Both the position numbers and the translations under genes were made by a program. From assembly GCA_037178675.1 (NCBI GenBank), contig JAYMGJ010000255.1:62001-126000 (forward strand): a stretch of DNA of 64,000 nucleotides, read 5' to 3'. The stretch is from Scleroderma bovista. Taxonomy: Eukaryota > Basidiomycota > Agaricomycetes > Boletales > Sclerodermataceae. Positions 34,146 to 45,874 of the stretch are shown piece by piece. Numbering within the stretch: the stretch's first letter is position 1; the number at the start of each line of letters is the position of its first letter. The notes under the pieces were generated by a model that was not told the origin of the DNA, searched no databases, and saw only the letters and a list, made by a program, of their open reading frames with translations.

Positions 34146-34646
34146 TTAAATACCTCGGCCTCGTCCCCGGCCTCTGCCACCCCCCCTTCCACGACCGCGG
34201 TCCATGCCTCCTCTTCCCCGGCCTCTACCACGCGCTTCGTCCTTCTTCCTAGCCTTGGGTTTGGGAGCGTCATCGACCAGAAGGGTGTCTAATGGGAGAG
34301 CATCTGGAAGGACGAAATAACGGATATTGTTCCCCCGGATCGAAAGGGTGTCCAGCGATGTGGGGTCTCGATTGCGCGCTGTCATTTTGACAGTTTTCAA
34401 GTGCGTATTCATCTGCATGTCAACACCTATATGCATGGTTGATGTTCGACGGTCCATGCACAAAATATAAAAAAAGACGAGATCGACATACCAGTGATGG
34501 TCCCGTGCACAACAGACCCATTCTTGAGCTCGATGGACACCGTCTCATTGTTTAATTTCATCAAAAACCTGATATCGCGGCAAAGTGGTCGTCAGCACCT
34601 TCCGCGGTCTCGTGAAATAGAGCGATGATTACCTGACGAGCTTCAT
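34146..34646 (-). CDS. SMD1: Small nuclear ribonucleoprotein SmD1
   Basis: Core spliceosomal Sm protein that forms the heptameric ring on U snRNAs. The first exon encodes MKLVR (start 34646), spliced to [20 protein letters not shown] and HGTIT, then to [33 protein letters not shown] and a C-terminal tail of Arg-Gly repeats ([17 protein letters not shown]). This is near-identical in form to animal and yeast SmD1, including the RG tail that is a substrate for symmetric arginine dimethylation. Introns are near 34565-34632 and 34420-34490. It is divergent from the SWI3-type gene. Confidence 0.95.
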
Positions 34647-34952
34647 GGCGGGCGATGGAGTGATGAGTATGTCGACTGTCCGCTGCACACATCCAGAGTT
34701 TGTCCTTGTTTAGGACTAATACGCTCACTCGAATGCTGCTACAAGTGTATGGCGTGAGGAACCACCAGATCAGACCCGTGCACATCGAGAACTTGCAGGG
34801 TTGTTCATTGGCAGTACTACCGTTCGTATTATTGTCGTTCGCATGCCCGGCCTTAGTACATGGCCAGCGATAATACAAGCCAGCGTGTTTATGTCTGTTT
34901 GGTCCCGAGGGCCTTTGGTGTGAGTTTGACCGAGACCCTTTGTCAAGTCGTC
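34647..34952. promoter_or_regulatory. Divergent promoter between SMD1 and the SWI3-type gene
   Basis: 306 bases between the two start codons. No TATA box is evident. Coupled transcription of a splicing factor and a chromatin remodeller is possible. Confidence 0.4.
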
Positions 34953-37089
34953 ATGGACTCGCCAAAACGCGCAAGCTCGCCGTCCTCGTCAGACTCAAAA
35001 CGCATAAAACTGACAGTACCATCGCAGCCTCAAAATGCATCCCTAGTAGATCCTGAAAATGCCCCTGGAAAACGCGCAGAGCTCGATCCCATTCAAGGCG
35101 GCGACATTGCTAACCTCGCACCAATGCTTGATATAAGCACAGAAGACAGCGGCGGTGGGGCAACTGCAACCGTAAAGGTGCAACGCGAAGGCGAAGGCGA
35201 AGAAGACACTGGCGATGTATCCATGGGAGAGGTAGCAGAGGAAGAAGCTGAATCTGACGACGAGGGTGACGAAGAGGATCCTGCGGCTTTGGAAGCAACA
35301 CGATTAAAACTCGAGGAGCAAGCTCGGAAATACCTTGCTGCACAGACTCACGACGTCATCATACCTTCCTATGCTGCATGGTTCGACATGTCTACAATCC
35401 ATCCCGTCGAGAAGCGTGCACTTCCCGAATTCTTCAACTCCCGTAACCGCTCAAAGACTCCCGCCATATACAAAGAATATCGTGACTTTATGATCAACAC
35501 GTACAGATTACGCCCATCAGAGTACCTCACAGTCACTGCCTGCAGACGCAATCTTGCTGGCGACGTTTGTGCCATCATGCGCGTACACGCCTTCCTCGAG
35601 CAATGGGGTCTCGTCAACTATCAGGTCGGCGTCTCTATTCCCATGGTCCCCCCCTGCTTACCTCGTCTCTCAGATCGACCCCGAACAAAGACCCGCGGCG
35701 CTAGCACCTCCATTCACCGGTCATTTCCGTGTCATCCTCGACACTCCCCGCGGTTTCCAATCATTGCATTCCGGTACACGCCCTTCCAGTCTACATCCGG
35801 CCACTAATGGTGCACAGAAACACCCCGCTGCATCATCATCTGCCTCTGGCCCTATCTCTGCTTCTCTTGAATTCCGCAATTCCATATACCAGACAACTGC
35901 AAAAGCCTCACGGGAAATTCAGCCCAGTGAGGCCACCTCACTTGCAAACGGTCTCGCAGCCGGTGCGCGCGGTAATATGTCTTACCAGTGCGATACCTGT
36001 GGGACCGACTGCACATCCGTACGCTATCACAGTCTAAAAGTAAAAGACTTTGAGCTCTGTCCCCCCTGCTACCTGGACGGCCGTTTCCCGTCGACGATGT
36101 TTAGCGGCGACTTTGTCAAGCTCACAGCTGCACCCCCAAATATTCGGCAAGGCGCTGGCGACGAAGAATGGAGTGATCAAGAAGTGTTGCTACTCCTTGA
36201 AGGCATCGAAATGTACGATGATGATTGGAGCGCAATTGAGGACCACGTCGGCACCCGTAGTGCACAGCAGTGTATTCGCAAATTCCTCTCACTCCCAATC
36301 GAGGATCCCTACATCGCTGCAGAAGGAGATCAAGGACCGCTAAGGTTTGGGAGGATCCCTTTCGAACAGGCAGATAATCCTGTTATGAGCGTCGTCGCGT
36401 TCCTTGCGGGTGTCGTAAGCCCCACTGTAGCGAGCGAGGCCGCCAAAACGGCAATGCATGTGCTCACAGATGGGGCTCTCAAGGAAGACGATGGGGAGAA
36501 AGGAGAGGAAGAGAAGGGTGGCAGCAAGAAAGATGTAGATGGGACAAGTGAAATGCCAATGGAGCAAGATGCGCCTGATGCGGCCAACGTCCAAAATCAG
36601 GCCGAGGCGGGACAGTCTGCTACGTCGCAAACAGATGGCATGAGCGTGGACCCGTCATCTGCACCATCGCGCAATCCAAAAATTCCACATTCGCATGCTG
36701 TCCGTGCTGCACGCCTCGCTCTCAAATCTTCCGCACGTGCAGCGTCAGAACTTGCTGAAGCAGAAGATATGCATATTCGGAGCACGCTAGCGTCACTTAT
36801 CAAGTTGACGTTGACGAAGTTGGAGTTGAAGATGAGCGCGTTCGAGGAACTAGAGGAGGTGCTCGAAGAAGAACGCAAGGCCCTAGAAAGCGCACGGATG
36901 GCGCTCGTAAATGAGCGGGTCAATCTTAAGCGGATGCTGGATGGAGTCAAGACTGAACTTGGGAAACACGTACCACCGTCCCTTGGGACGACTGGCCAGG
37001 GCACAGTGGTTAATGATGTGGATGCTGGGGCAACGATGGAGGGAGCCTTAGGGCCTGTTGCGGATGGCAATTTTGCACAGCTGGGTTAG
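34953..37089 (+). CDS. SWI/SNF or RSC subunit of the SWI3/RSC8 (SMARCC) family
   Basis: Scaffold subunit of an ATP-dependent chromatin-remodelling complex. It starts [19 protein letters not shown] with an acidic N-terminal region. The SWIRM domain begins at [20 protein letters not shown] and ends [12 protein letters not shown] 49-bp intron (35625-35673) joins it to [21 protein letters not shown]-type zinc finger follows ([10 protein letters not shown], then [11 protein letters not shown]), and next the SANT domain ([20 protein letters not shown], then [17 protein letters not shown]). The SWIRM-associated C-terminal helices and coiled coil come last ([20 protein letters not shown]). The predicted length is about 695 residues. 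Whether it belongs to SWI/SNF or RSC cannot be decided here. An in-frame ATG at 34860 is possible but less likely. Confidence 0.92.
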
Positions 37090-37209
37090 ATAGTACGGGA
37101 GACTACTGTATAATGAATTATTGTTATGCCGTCGTGTGTAAAATTTCTTACCTTTGTTCACTACGCAAACACATGGGTCTTTTACCTCCAGCACTACAGT
37201 AGGTATCGT

Positions 37210-39282
37210 ATGGCGACATGGCTGCTAGGAAGTATGTCCTGGCATCTCCCAGTCCACGCCCGGATCCCCCTGGACCTGGTCCAATCTCGCCCGTGGTGGT
37301 TTCGCTGTCGTAGCCATTTCAGTGGTGCCCTCCAAGTACCCTCGCCAGCTTCCATCGAGGTCGAGGCAATGCCTTATCCTCAAAGCCAGCCAGACCCGTG
37401 TGTATTTGAAGACATGACGGAGGAATATAGCTCTGTGTCCACCTTGGGCACATCGGTATTTGTGCCGCCATCGGCCTCAGAGGCCTTAGCATCGCTGGTA
37501 CTCAAGGGCGACTTCAAAGCTGCAGACACACTTCGTCGGGAGATGATAGCCCACAATATACCTATTGTCCACGACGGCCTTTACCAAAGAGGAGCCCTGC
37601 ACGCCATTCGCGAGCGTCGGACGCATCTGCGGCCCAACGACCGCTTGGAGGCGTTCACCGCCTGGATGTCCCTCGTCCCAGATCGGTATGAGAAGGTGCA
37701 CTCCTTCAATTCAGTGCGGCAGCACATCTTCCGCAGTATGGACCACCTCAATTTGCGTCTCGTGTATCGGTTTGGGCTTGCCCTTGCTACGAAAGGATAC
37801 TACTGCAACAGCGCTGTGTTGCAAGTAGTTGCTACACTGGCCCAGTATGCACCACCGTCGTTTACGGAGAACCTTTTGAAGTCCTTGGACGCGGAGTGCA
37901 GAAAATGTCACCCAGCAAATGCCAATGGGCTGGCACCAGAGCAGCTTATAGAATCACCTTTTAACGTGGCAATAAAAAAACATGCACTCGTTCGTCGCAC
38001 AGATGCTGCCTTGCGTCTCGTTAAGACGGCGCATGAACGTGGAGTTCGAGTCTCAGACGAGACGCTTGAAGCCGTGTTGAAGCATTCTACAGAGAAACAG
38101 CTGACGGCGGAGATCATTCACATGCTCTACCCAGCGTATTCAATGGCACCCATCTCTGCTGTCCACCATGTAACCCAAAATACGAGCACGGCTATTCACG
38201 AATTCGAAAACCTTTTTTCCCGCATGCGAGCGCTCCGCAGAGCATATAGATCTCCAACGCCACCTCCCCCGTATGCCCTGCTTCGTTTCGTCACGGACTA
38301 TACTGGTCTTGGCCGATTCCATGCCATTGCACTCCTTCGCAAGTGTGCCTTCCGACAATCTTCCAGATCAGCCGCGGCTTGGGTGCTCGCTGAGATGCTT
38401 TACCACCGTGAACGAAAGGAGCACCTCCGCACGCTCGCCGCGTTTGCCAAATATTTCCACCTTATCGGAGTACCCCGCAAGACCATTCTTGCACTCTTGC
38501 GCGGTCAGGCTGGCAAGTCCATCCGTCCGCGTGCGACCAGTTTTGGGTTTGGCATTGACATTGGGGTCCACTTCCCGCCGTACCCGATGAAGCAAAAACT
38601 ATGGCCATCGCCGTCTCACACTGCTCTCGCATGGGAGGCACTCGTGGCAATGTCAAACGCGCATGGGCGAAAGCGGTTATATACATTGTTACTACAGCTT
38701 GTGGAGCGGGCCAAGCCGGTCGATGGGTCGCCTGAATACAAACACTGTGAAACTATGCCATCGCTTGGTGCAGTCGATGTGTCATGCGAACCTCAGACGC
38801 TTGCCTTGGTGCTCCCTCCAAGGACATTTGATGCGGCACATTTCTCGCCTTTCGTCAAGACCCACGCGGGCCGCGGACGGCCGGACTGTGCGGCTGCGGT
38901 TGTAGGAGATATGGTGGCCCACGGGATCCAACCTGGCATCATGCAATGGAGCATGGTAGCGCGAGGCTTCGCGCAGAATGGCAATGCCAAATTAGCGCTA
39001 AGGATTTTAGATCAGTTAGAGACGGACGAACGGAATCAACTGGGGAGGAACAGGGCAGAAGGGTCTAGGAAAGAATTCAAGGAAAACGCGTACCATCCTT
39101 CCGATGGCCTTCTTGGCACTTTTACAAATGTGCTGCGGGGTTTCATCCTTGCAGGTAATGTTGGGCACGCGCGCGAGGTCGAACGGCGGCTTTTGGATCG
39201 GCTTCAGTATCAATCCGGAGGAAGGCCTATCACTGACGTCACTATTGCGATGCTACGAGCGTCGGAAACCCGGAAACCGTAG
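37210..39282 (+). CDS. PPR-like helical-repeat protein, probably mitochondrial
   Basis: Intronless gene of about 690 residues starting 120 bases after the SWI3-type stop. The N-terminus (MATWLLGSMSWHLPVHARIP, then an Arg/Ser-rich stretch) resembles a mitochondrial presequence. The body is alpha-helical with pentatricopeptide-like units, for example DFKAADTLRREMIAHNIPIV, CAAAVVGDMVAHGIQPGIMQ and NAKLALRILDQLETDE. These suit an RNA-binding role in mitochondrial gene expression, but the repeats are too diverged for me to name the orthologue. An in-frame ATG at 37126 would place only 36 bases between the genes and adds unconserved residues. The absence of introns is unusual for this window. Confidence 0.72.
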   Translation: MATWLLGSMSWHLPVHARIPLDLVQSRPWWFRCRSHFSGALQVPSPASIEVEAMPYPQSQPDPCVFEDMTEEYSSVSTLGTSVFVPPSASEALASLVLKGDFKAADTLRREMIAHNIPIVHDGLYQRGALHAIRERRTHLRPNDRLEAFTAWMSLVPDRYEKVHSFNSVRQHIFRSMDHLNLRLVYRFGLALATKGYYCNSAVLQVVATLAQYAPPSFTENLLKSLDAECRKCHPANANGLAPEQLIESPFNVAIKKHALVRRTDAALRLVKTAHERGVRVSDETLEAVLKHSTEKQLTAEIIHMLYPAYSMAPISAVHHVTQNTSTAIHEFENLFSRMRALRRAYRSPTPPPPYALLRFVTDYTGLGRFHAIALLRKCAFRQSSRSAAAWVLAEMLYHRERKEHLRTLAAFAKYFHLIGVPRKTILALLRGQAGKSIRPRATSFGFGIDIGVHFPPYPMKQKLWPSPSHTALAWEALVAMSNAHGRKRLYTLLLQLVERAKPVDGSPEYKHCETMPSLGAVDVSCEPQTLALVLPPRTFDAAHFSPFVKTHAGRGRPDCAAAVVGDMVAHGIQPGIMQWSMVARGFAQNGNAKLALRILDQLETDERNQLGRNRAEGSRKEFKENAYHPSDGLLGTFTNVLRGFILAGNVGHAREVERRLLDRLQYQSGGRPITDVTIAMLRASETRKP

Positions 39283-39787
39283 GCATGAAGCTGCGAAGCA
39301 ATGCACAAACTAAGGTTCGTTGCTACACTGGTGTTTTAACGTCGGAGGTATTCATTCGTATCAGTGTGCTTCCCTGAGCTTCCTCCCAAACTCAGTACTC
39401 AGTACTCAGGGCCCTTGCGGCCAAAACAGATTTTGCGTGTCAATTCCATATCGTGCAAGGCGTATCAGTATCGCGGGCATGTCAACCCGATGCGCAGCAT
39501 TTGTGATACATCTACGTGGGAACAGGGACATCCTGGAGCGGTTGGTTAGGAATATCCAACATAGCCTACCTCCATTGCGGAAACGGAGATATCTATGCAT
39601 ACACGTGCACCAACGCACTAACGTACAAAGTAGTGAAGGCGTAAGCATGGAAGGATCATATCAGACTGTAGCAATATTTGCTCCACAAAAGCAAGTAGAA
39701 AGTGTGAAGGATAGATAAGGTAAGTAAACATGAAGACAAGAAAAGAGGTGAAAGGGCGAATACAAGTCCAAGTGTACATGTCCGTGT
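39283..39787. other. Intergenic, convergent 3' ends
   Basis: About 500 bases between the PPR-like gene and the 3' end of the membrane-protein gene. Only short frames; nothing else seen. Confidence 0.5.
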
Positions 39788-41363
39788 TCATGATGTTTTA
39801 CGAATATGGGTATAAGCTGGAGGAAGCTCAATGGTTTCAGGTCGTGATGATTCCATGTCATCGGAAGGCCCAGCGTCCTCATGCTGGATAATGTTCACAG
39901 GTCTCATTTGCCTTGGCATAGGTGATTTGCGGCTCGCCATGGATCCCGATGGAACAGGAACACTGAACGTGTCACGGTCTGGAGTGCCGGAGCGAGCGGA
40001 TGGGATATCGCTAAGGCTAAGAGCAGATGTGCGACGGTCTGAGAATCCACCATAGCGGGATCCAGTTACGGAAAGACGGCCAGACTCGTCTGGTGTGTAC
40101 GCAGATAACGAAGCTTCTGTTGGCTCGGTGGCGAGGAATGGCTCCGGGCGGTATTGGGGAAGGTCGGTTAGCGGGGGCTGATCGTCGTCGTCTGGATCGT
40201 CGTGAAGGAGATCAACAGGACGTTCTTTGGGTGATCGGCGGGCTCTCCGCCTCAAAATGATTAATCCTATCAAAAAGAGTGCAATTACACAGAGTGCGCC
40301 GATGACACCACCTGGCGATGACAAGGTAAGATGACATATGCCAGATAGTAAGTCAACGTACCGACGATGGCGCCAATATTGGACGAGCCACTAGAAAGTT
40401 AAGGAACTTAAGGACATTACATCAGGATCAAAGGAGGAGAATACGGACCCGCCACCCCCAGAAGTCTGGTCGCCACTGGCATTGGTGGGGTAACTTCCAC
40501 CCGCGGGTGGACCGGCAGTCGAGGATGGTGAATTGTCGGTGAGGCAAGAACTGTTCGGATACAGTCCGGCAGCAACGTTGTATAGGCCACTGCCTCCAGT
40601 GCCTAGACCACGACCGTCCCCCGCAACGATGATGAGAGTGGTTCCGGCACGCACGGAAGGCGTCCAGTCGAAACCGGTTCCTTCATTGGCGACCTGGGTT
40701 ATTGGGCCGATGGGTATCGAGAATGACTGTCCTCCAGGGATGACGCCTTGGAAACTCATGTTACTGGATGAGTGGCTGTAAATGGCATTATAAACAGATG
40801 ATGCAAAGGAGGATTTACCCTTGAACTTGGCTTGGATCCCACCATAGCCTACTGGGTGTGCATTGGACTACCTGGTTTGGTGGGTTGATGTTGAATGGGA
40901 ACTCGGGAGATACGTTTTGTGTGGCGTTAAAGCAGCTGCTATCACCGCTGCCCATGACCGTCGCGGCCACGCTGGTGCCTCCAGTGCCGAACCCTGTGCT
41001 ATCGCTGACCTATGAGGTGGTTAGAGTGAGTGAAACCGCTCATGAGACGGAGTGTGACTGCATACTGACCACGGCGACAAACTGGGAGGAGGATGGATAC
41101 TTGAGCTGGAAACTGACGCTGGCAGAATTACCAGAAAACTGCTCGTAGACTATGGTGCGTGCCTCGACATTATTCGGGAGAGGAGATGGGCCATATGGGA
41201 TGAGGAGGACACTGTAAGGCGGTGTCCCTGCTCCAGAGATGCTGAAAGACAAATTGGCGCATTGTGTGGGCTCGCTGGTGAATGTGAAAGAGAAGCCCGA
41301 AGCGAAGGGCATTGAGAAGGCAAGATAAATAGCAAGCGCTAAGGAGGAAGAGAAGGAGGCCAT
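39788..41363 (-). CDS. Mid2-like single-pass cell-surface membrane protein
   Basis: Type I membrane protein of a kind common in basidiomycetes. It starts MASFSSSLALAIYLAFSMPF, a signal peptide. The ectodomain begins FTFTSEPTQCANLSFSISG and later has FSIPIGPITQVANEGTGFDW and a Ser/Gly/Pro-rich juxtamembrane stretch. One membrane helix follows (IGALCVIALFLIGLIILRRR) and then a cytoplasmic tail of about 150 residues with acidic clusters and many Ser residues, ending PPAYTHIRKTS. Introns lie near 40980-41065, 40760-40820 and 40330-40440. Its topology resembles yeast wall-stress sensors, but the sequence family is different and the role is unknown. An ATG two codons upstream (41369) is also possible. 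Confidence 0.75.
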
Positions 41364-41474
41364 GACCAACCAGCGAGTTCAATTCATCCGGGGTAGATGG
41401 TGGTTGCGAGTAGGAATTGAATTATGTTCACCCGAGTACACTCGAAGTGTTAGTACATGTAGTAGAATATTGTC

Positions 41475-42292
41475 AGCCAATCAGCTTCTTCCCATCTTGA
41501 CTCTTAACTATTACATTGCTATTTATCCCATGGCCGACTTCCTCCCGAAGTACCTTTTCCCCCGTCAAGAAAGCCGCATACTACGGAACTCGCCGCTTGC
41601 AAATGGAAAAGGATGCTGCTGGTCCTCTCCCGACGACCCAAGTCAGTCGATCATTGGCGAGTGCGTAGGCAAGGGTGAAGGTCACCGGCCGCGTTTGTAT
41701 TGCAAAACATCGACGTTTAGGACAGCTCGTCGCTTTCAAGATCATTTCCCTCTGATCCATCGTCGACTCGCATGGACCCTTGGCCAGGCGGTCAGGACCC
41801 GGGAGGGAAATTGACATGTTGAAACTCTTGGACTATCACAACATTACGCGGTCATACGACATTTTCGCGGTCGAGCAGGAACTCTCTCTCTTGCTCCAGT
41901 ATGTACGTCGACGGTAGCGAACTATTATTACCTCGTCAACCATGGTAGGCTATCTCGGGACGCTTTGGCTTTCTTCAAACAAATCATATGCCGACTCAAC
42001 TCCGCATACGCGTTCTCTATTGCCCACCGTGGCCTCAAACTATAATGCAGTTTCTTACTGCTGATCAAAATCATAGACTGGGGCATGGCCACCTTTGCTC
42101 CTCCCTCATTGAAACCAGCTGTGGCAGCCCTCGCTATACCAGTCCCCGTCAGTGGCTCCAAATAAGATTGCGCGACAGACGTATGGGGTTTTGATATTCC
42201 TTGTGTTCTTACTGGCAGACTCCCTTTCGACGACAAGGACGTGCGCGTGTTAATCTACAAGATCAGGGAATGCAAGTCCGAAATACAAAGGT
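41475..42292 (+). pseudogene. Broken partial copy of the Gin4/Hsl1-type kinase
   Basis: Aligns base by base, with many changes, to the 5' part of the intact kinase at 50204-53094. It starts about 50 bases upstream of the parental ATG and stops at the codons for GKYEI, about two thirds through the kinase domain. Insertions and deletions break the frame, e.g. four extra bases in the Gly-rich loop region near 41676 and a 15-base loss near 41805; stops follow. The catalytic HRD is altered to HRG near 42030, and the activation segment is scrambled. The DWG equivalent is still visible near 42078. The start ATGGCCGAC at 41530 survives. It cannot encode a functional kinase. Confidence 0.9.
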
Positions 42293-42735
42293 TTGGAGAG
42301 CCCGGGAAAAGAGTCTTTAGCATGTGTTAAACAAGTTGTTTGCCGTCGGCGACGGCCTTTTGTTTTAGTTCATCAGACTCGTCAGATGGTATTGCAAAAG
42401 TTTGTAAGGGACATCACCTCAAAGTAAAACATTACGAATGACTCATAACGTGGGCTTAGGACTTACTACTGTAAGTAACACCGAAGGTGACTTTGGCCCC
42501 ACTATGAGAGCTGAACTCGGTTACCTACGTTACACCCGATCAAGTTTTCAAGTGTAGTCAGCAATTTGGTTATAGGAACATACTATTAGTATTGGCTGAT
42601 AAGTGCCATCATGCCACGTAAGTAGCTGATACAGACAGAACTTGATGAGTGCTATCGAAGACAATCGGCAGCGTCGTCAACCTGACCTTAGTCACTAGGT
42701 TCCAACTTTGACGCAGCCCTTGCACACGGAAAACA
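42293..42735. other. Intergenic upstream of aldo-keto reductase
   Basis: About 440 bases after the kinase pseudogene with no reading frame of note. It contains several short repeats of a CTACTGTAAGTAAC type but no gene. Confidence 0.45.
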
Positions 42736-42742
42736 TATATAA
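42736..42742 (+). promoter_or_regulatory. TATA box of the aldo-keto reductase gene
   Basis: TATATAA, 68 bases before the ATG at 42810, followed by a CT-rich leader (CTCTCAATCTCAC). Confidence 0.55.
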
Positions 42743-42809
42743 CGCACTGGAATTCCTCTCAATCTCACATATCCGGCGACTAGTCACTGCTGTACCACCG
42801 TAAACCGTG

Positions 42810-44278
42810 ATGTCCTATCCGACACGTAAGATAGGTGATGTCGATGTATCTGCAATAGGCCTTGGTGCGATGGGCATATCTGCGTTTTATGGTGCAGTCG
42901 AACCAGACGAAGAGCGGTTCAAGGTAATCCTCTCCTATTTCGCTCGTGGAAGAGAGATATTGATATCGTCATATATCAGGTTCTTGACACTGCGCTTCAG
43001 TATGGCTGCAATTTTTGGGATACGGCCAACATCTATGGTGATAGTGAAGAACTTATCGGAAAATGGTGCGTTCATGGCGTATCTCTAGCATTCGAATTTG
43101 CGTATCGAAAGAATTCACAGGTTCAGGCGCACTGGAAAACGCGATAAAATCTTCCTTGCTACCAAGTTTGGCGCTGAACATACCAAGCCCAACTACGCCG
43201 ATGGCACGCCTGAGAATGCCAGAGCTTGCTTGAAGAGGTCATTGGAGCGTCTTGGCGTAGAGACTATTGACTTGTATTACTTGCATCGGTCAGTGGCTTA
43301 TTACGGCGCGAAGGCATACAAGTTACTCACCCATTTTTTATGTCACATAGGCCAGACCCTACTGTGTCAATTGAGGTATGCAGATAATCTCAACCTGTCA
43401 CGATATCCATTATCTGAATATACCCACAGGAAACTGTTGGAGCTATGGCAGAGTTCGTGAAGTGAGTCAGGATGTGTCTCCCTTTTGTCCGTACAAATAT
43501 ATCCTTTTTTTATCATTCAGGGCAGGAAAGGTAAAATACCTCGGACTCTCCGAGTGCAGCGCAGCCACACTCCGTCGAGCACATGCTGTTCACCCAATCG
43601 CAGCTATCCAAGTCGAATACGCACCTTTCACGCTTGACATCGAAGACCCGAAGATTAATGTCCTGGAGACTGCACGCGAACTGGGGGTCAAAATTGTTGC
43701 ATATTCCCCTCTTGGAAGAGGACTTCTTACTGGGAAATATGTGAGCCTTCGGTCTTGCTAGAGGAGAAAGAAAGCGCTCAAAGCAAGTGATATTGACAGA
43801 AATCCCCTGACGATTTTGCAGAGGGTGATTTTAGGCGGGTAGTCCCCAGGTAATGGCTTCGTAGTTTCCTTTCTACGTCTGAAGCTGAGAAGGAAATAGG
43901 TTTTCAAAAGAAAACTTTCCCAATGTCTTGAAGTTGGTTGACAAGCTGAAAGAGATCGGCCTGCGTCACAACGCCACTGCGGGGCAGGCAACCCTTGCAT
44001 GGCTTCTTGCCCAGGGTGACGACATTATCCCTATTCCAGGGACAAAGAAGATCGAGGCCAGTATTCCACTACCTGTCTAAATCACTGGTCAATTAACCTT
44101 TCAATTACTATAGTACCTGAGAGAGAACCTGGGTGCTGTTGAGGTACATCTTACAACTCAAGAAGTCGGAGAGATCCGCGAATTTGTAGGGAGAGCAGAT
44201 TTGGCCATTGGAGATCGGTACCCTGTAGAAATGATGAAAACTGCGTACGCGGATACACCAGAGTTGAAAAGGGAGTAA
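42810..44278 (+). CDS. Aldo-keto reductase
   Basis: NAD(P)H-dependent oxidoreductase of the AKR13/YakC type. It starts [19 protein letters not shown]. The catalytic tetrad is visible after splicing: Asp and Tyr in [14 protein letters not shown], Lys in IFLATKFG, and His in IDLYYLHR. The barrel continues with [32 protein letters not shown] and [14 protein letters not shown]. Cofactor-binding [10 protein letters not shown] leads to the C-terminal helix ending ADTPELKRE. About seven introns interrupt it (for example near 42925-42970, 43065-43120, 43290-43350 and 43745-43800). Its length of about 340 residues fits. The substrate is not predictable. Confidence 0.87.
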
Positions 44279-45068
44279 ATATGCTACACTTGGGGAACTC
44301 TCGGTCTCCGTCGACCAGTCACCCGAACATGCCAACACTTTTCGTTCTGCACTTCGCGTCTTGCCGCCTTCATCACATTACACGTGCACCTACCCTGTGA
44401 TAGGTTCCCCTTTCCTTACTACTCCCCAACCTTTGTCCTCGCCCAGTATATAATGTCTATCTTGGTAGAATAAGGCTATAAGACCCCTCCCCCCCCCCCC
44501 GAAACATTTGTCCGAATTGACATATATCTCAATGCTACCCTCACATCATCATCAACTCTCGTTTTGGTACGTTTCTCCTGAATAGAACTCGCCGATAGAA
44601 GTTCTCGTTAAGACTCCGATCTCCGTTACATGGCGTAGTTGATAAGGCTTGGGTAGATGTTATATGGTCGCAACTTCCATGGGAAGCCAACATCAGTGTT
44701 CTGTTACTGGCCCATCGTGTATTGCAATATTTACTCGCTGCACATCAATCCAGCGGGCCATCTAGAAAATACCAAATAATAGGAACACGCACACGCTACC
44801 TGATCTGAAACTGAAGCGGGGATCGAAGCAGTGTAGACGTATTACTGTAGCATAGTGATGATTTGGCGTGCTGTGCTTGTGGAATCCTAATCACCACTCT
44901 GCCACCTACAAGCTACTAGTGCCAATCAGTGTGCCGGCCGATCCATGTCCGAGAACATAGTCTTTATCACCGACTGCAAGCCGCGGACAAGCTTTACCTT
45001 GTTAAGTACATTCGGATGGTTATAAAGAGGTCCCGAGACGCAGCCCTAGGGCCAACATATTCACAACC
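44279..45068. other. Intergenic with a 12-base C run
   Basis: Lies between the aldo-keto reductase and the glutathione transferase. It includes a run of 12 cytosines at 44489-44500 and otherwise shows only short frames. Confidence 0.5.
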
Positions 45069-45874
45069 ATGGTCCTCAAACTCCACGGACACGCCATCGC
45101 TCCTCTTGTCAGACTCGTCGCTGAAGTCTGCAAAGAAAAAGACATACCATATGAGCTCATCGATGTTGCTGTGTATAAAGGTGAACATAAAACGGCAGCG
45201 TTCAAGGAATTTCAGCCATTTGGCCAAGTGCCCTACATTGTAAGTGGGTTGCCGCCGAATGGGCCAGAGTATGTGATTCTAATGATCGTGAGCAGGACGA
45301 TGACGGGTTCATTTTATACGAATCCCGAGCAATATGCCGGTACCTTGTAAAAAAGTACGAGGCACAGGGGACACAAGGACTAATCCCTAAGGATCCGCAA
45401 GGCGAGGCACTTTTTGAGCAAGCAGTATCCATCGAATCGAGCAACTTTCACCCGTTCGCTCTTGGCATTGCTGCTGAGAAAATTGTCAAAAGGTGGGTCA
45501 GAGTGACTATCCATTGCGCTTACTAGGTGTACTTACAGTGAGGCCAGAAATCGGGGGCTCGAAGCTGACGAAGCCAAGGTGTCGCACCTGCTAGGTAATC
45601 TGAATGCCAAGTTGGACGTATATGAGATTATCTTGGGCAGGCAGGCATATCTTGCTGGAGAGGTGGGTATCTGGTCGTCGGAGCATGGATGAGAACTGAT
45701 CGTGGGTCACACTGACAGGACGTGACTTTGGCTGATCTGTTCCACCTTCCATTCGCTACAATCGTGATCGAAGAGTTGGGGTATAATGTGCTTGAGAATA
45801 GGCCCAATGTAGAGAGGTGGTGGAAGGCAATCTCGTCGCGACCAGCGTGGCAGGCTGTGAAGAAGAGTGCGTAG
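45069..45874 (+). CDS. Glutathione S-transferase
   Basis: Cytosolic glutathione transferase. It starts MVLKLHGHAIAPLVRLVAEV; the N-terminal thioredoxin fold includes the cis-Pro segment FGQVPYI, then after an intron (45241-45297) DDDGFILYESRAICRYL, the Glu-Ser glutathione-binding pair. The helical C-terminal domain contains KLDVYEIILGRQAYLAGE and, after another intron, DVTLADLFHLPFATI and RPNVERWWKAISSRPAW. The length of about 215 residues is typical. It resembles plant phi-class and fungal omega-unlike GSTs used in detoxification. A third intron lies near 45495-45540. Confidence 0.9.

Noticed and set aside
44489..44500. Run of 12 cytosines as a functional element
   Set aside because: Homopolymers of this size occur by slippage and may carry sequencing error; nothing links it to a gene.
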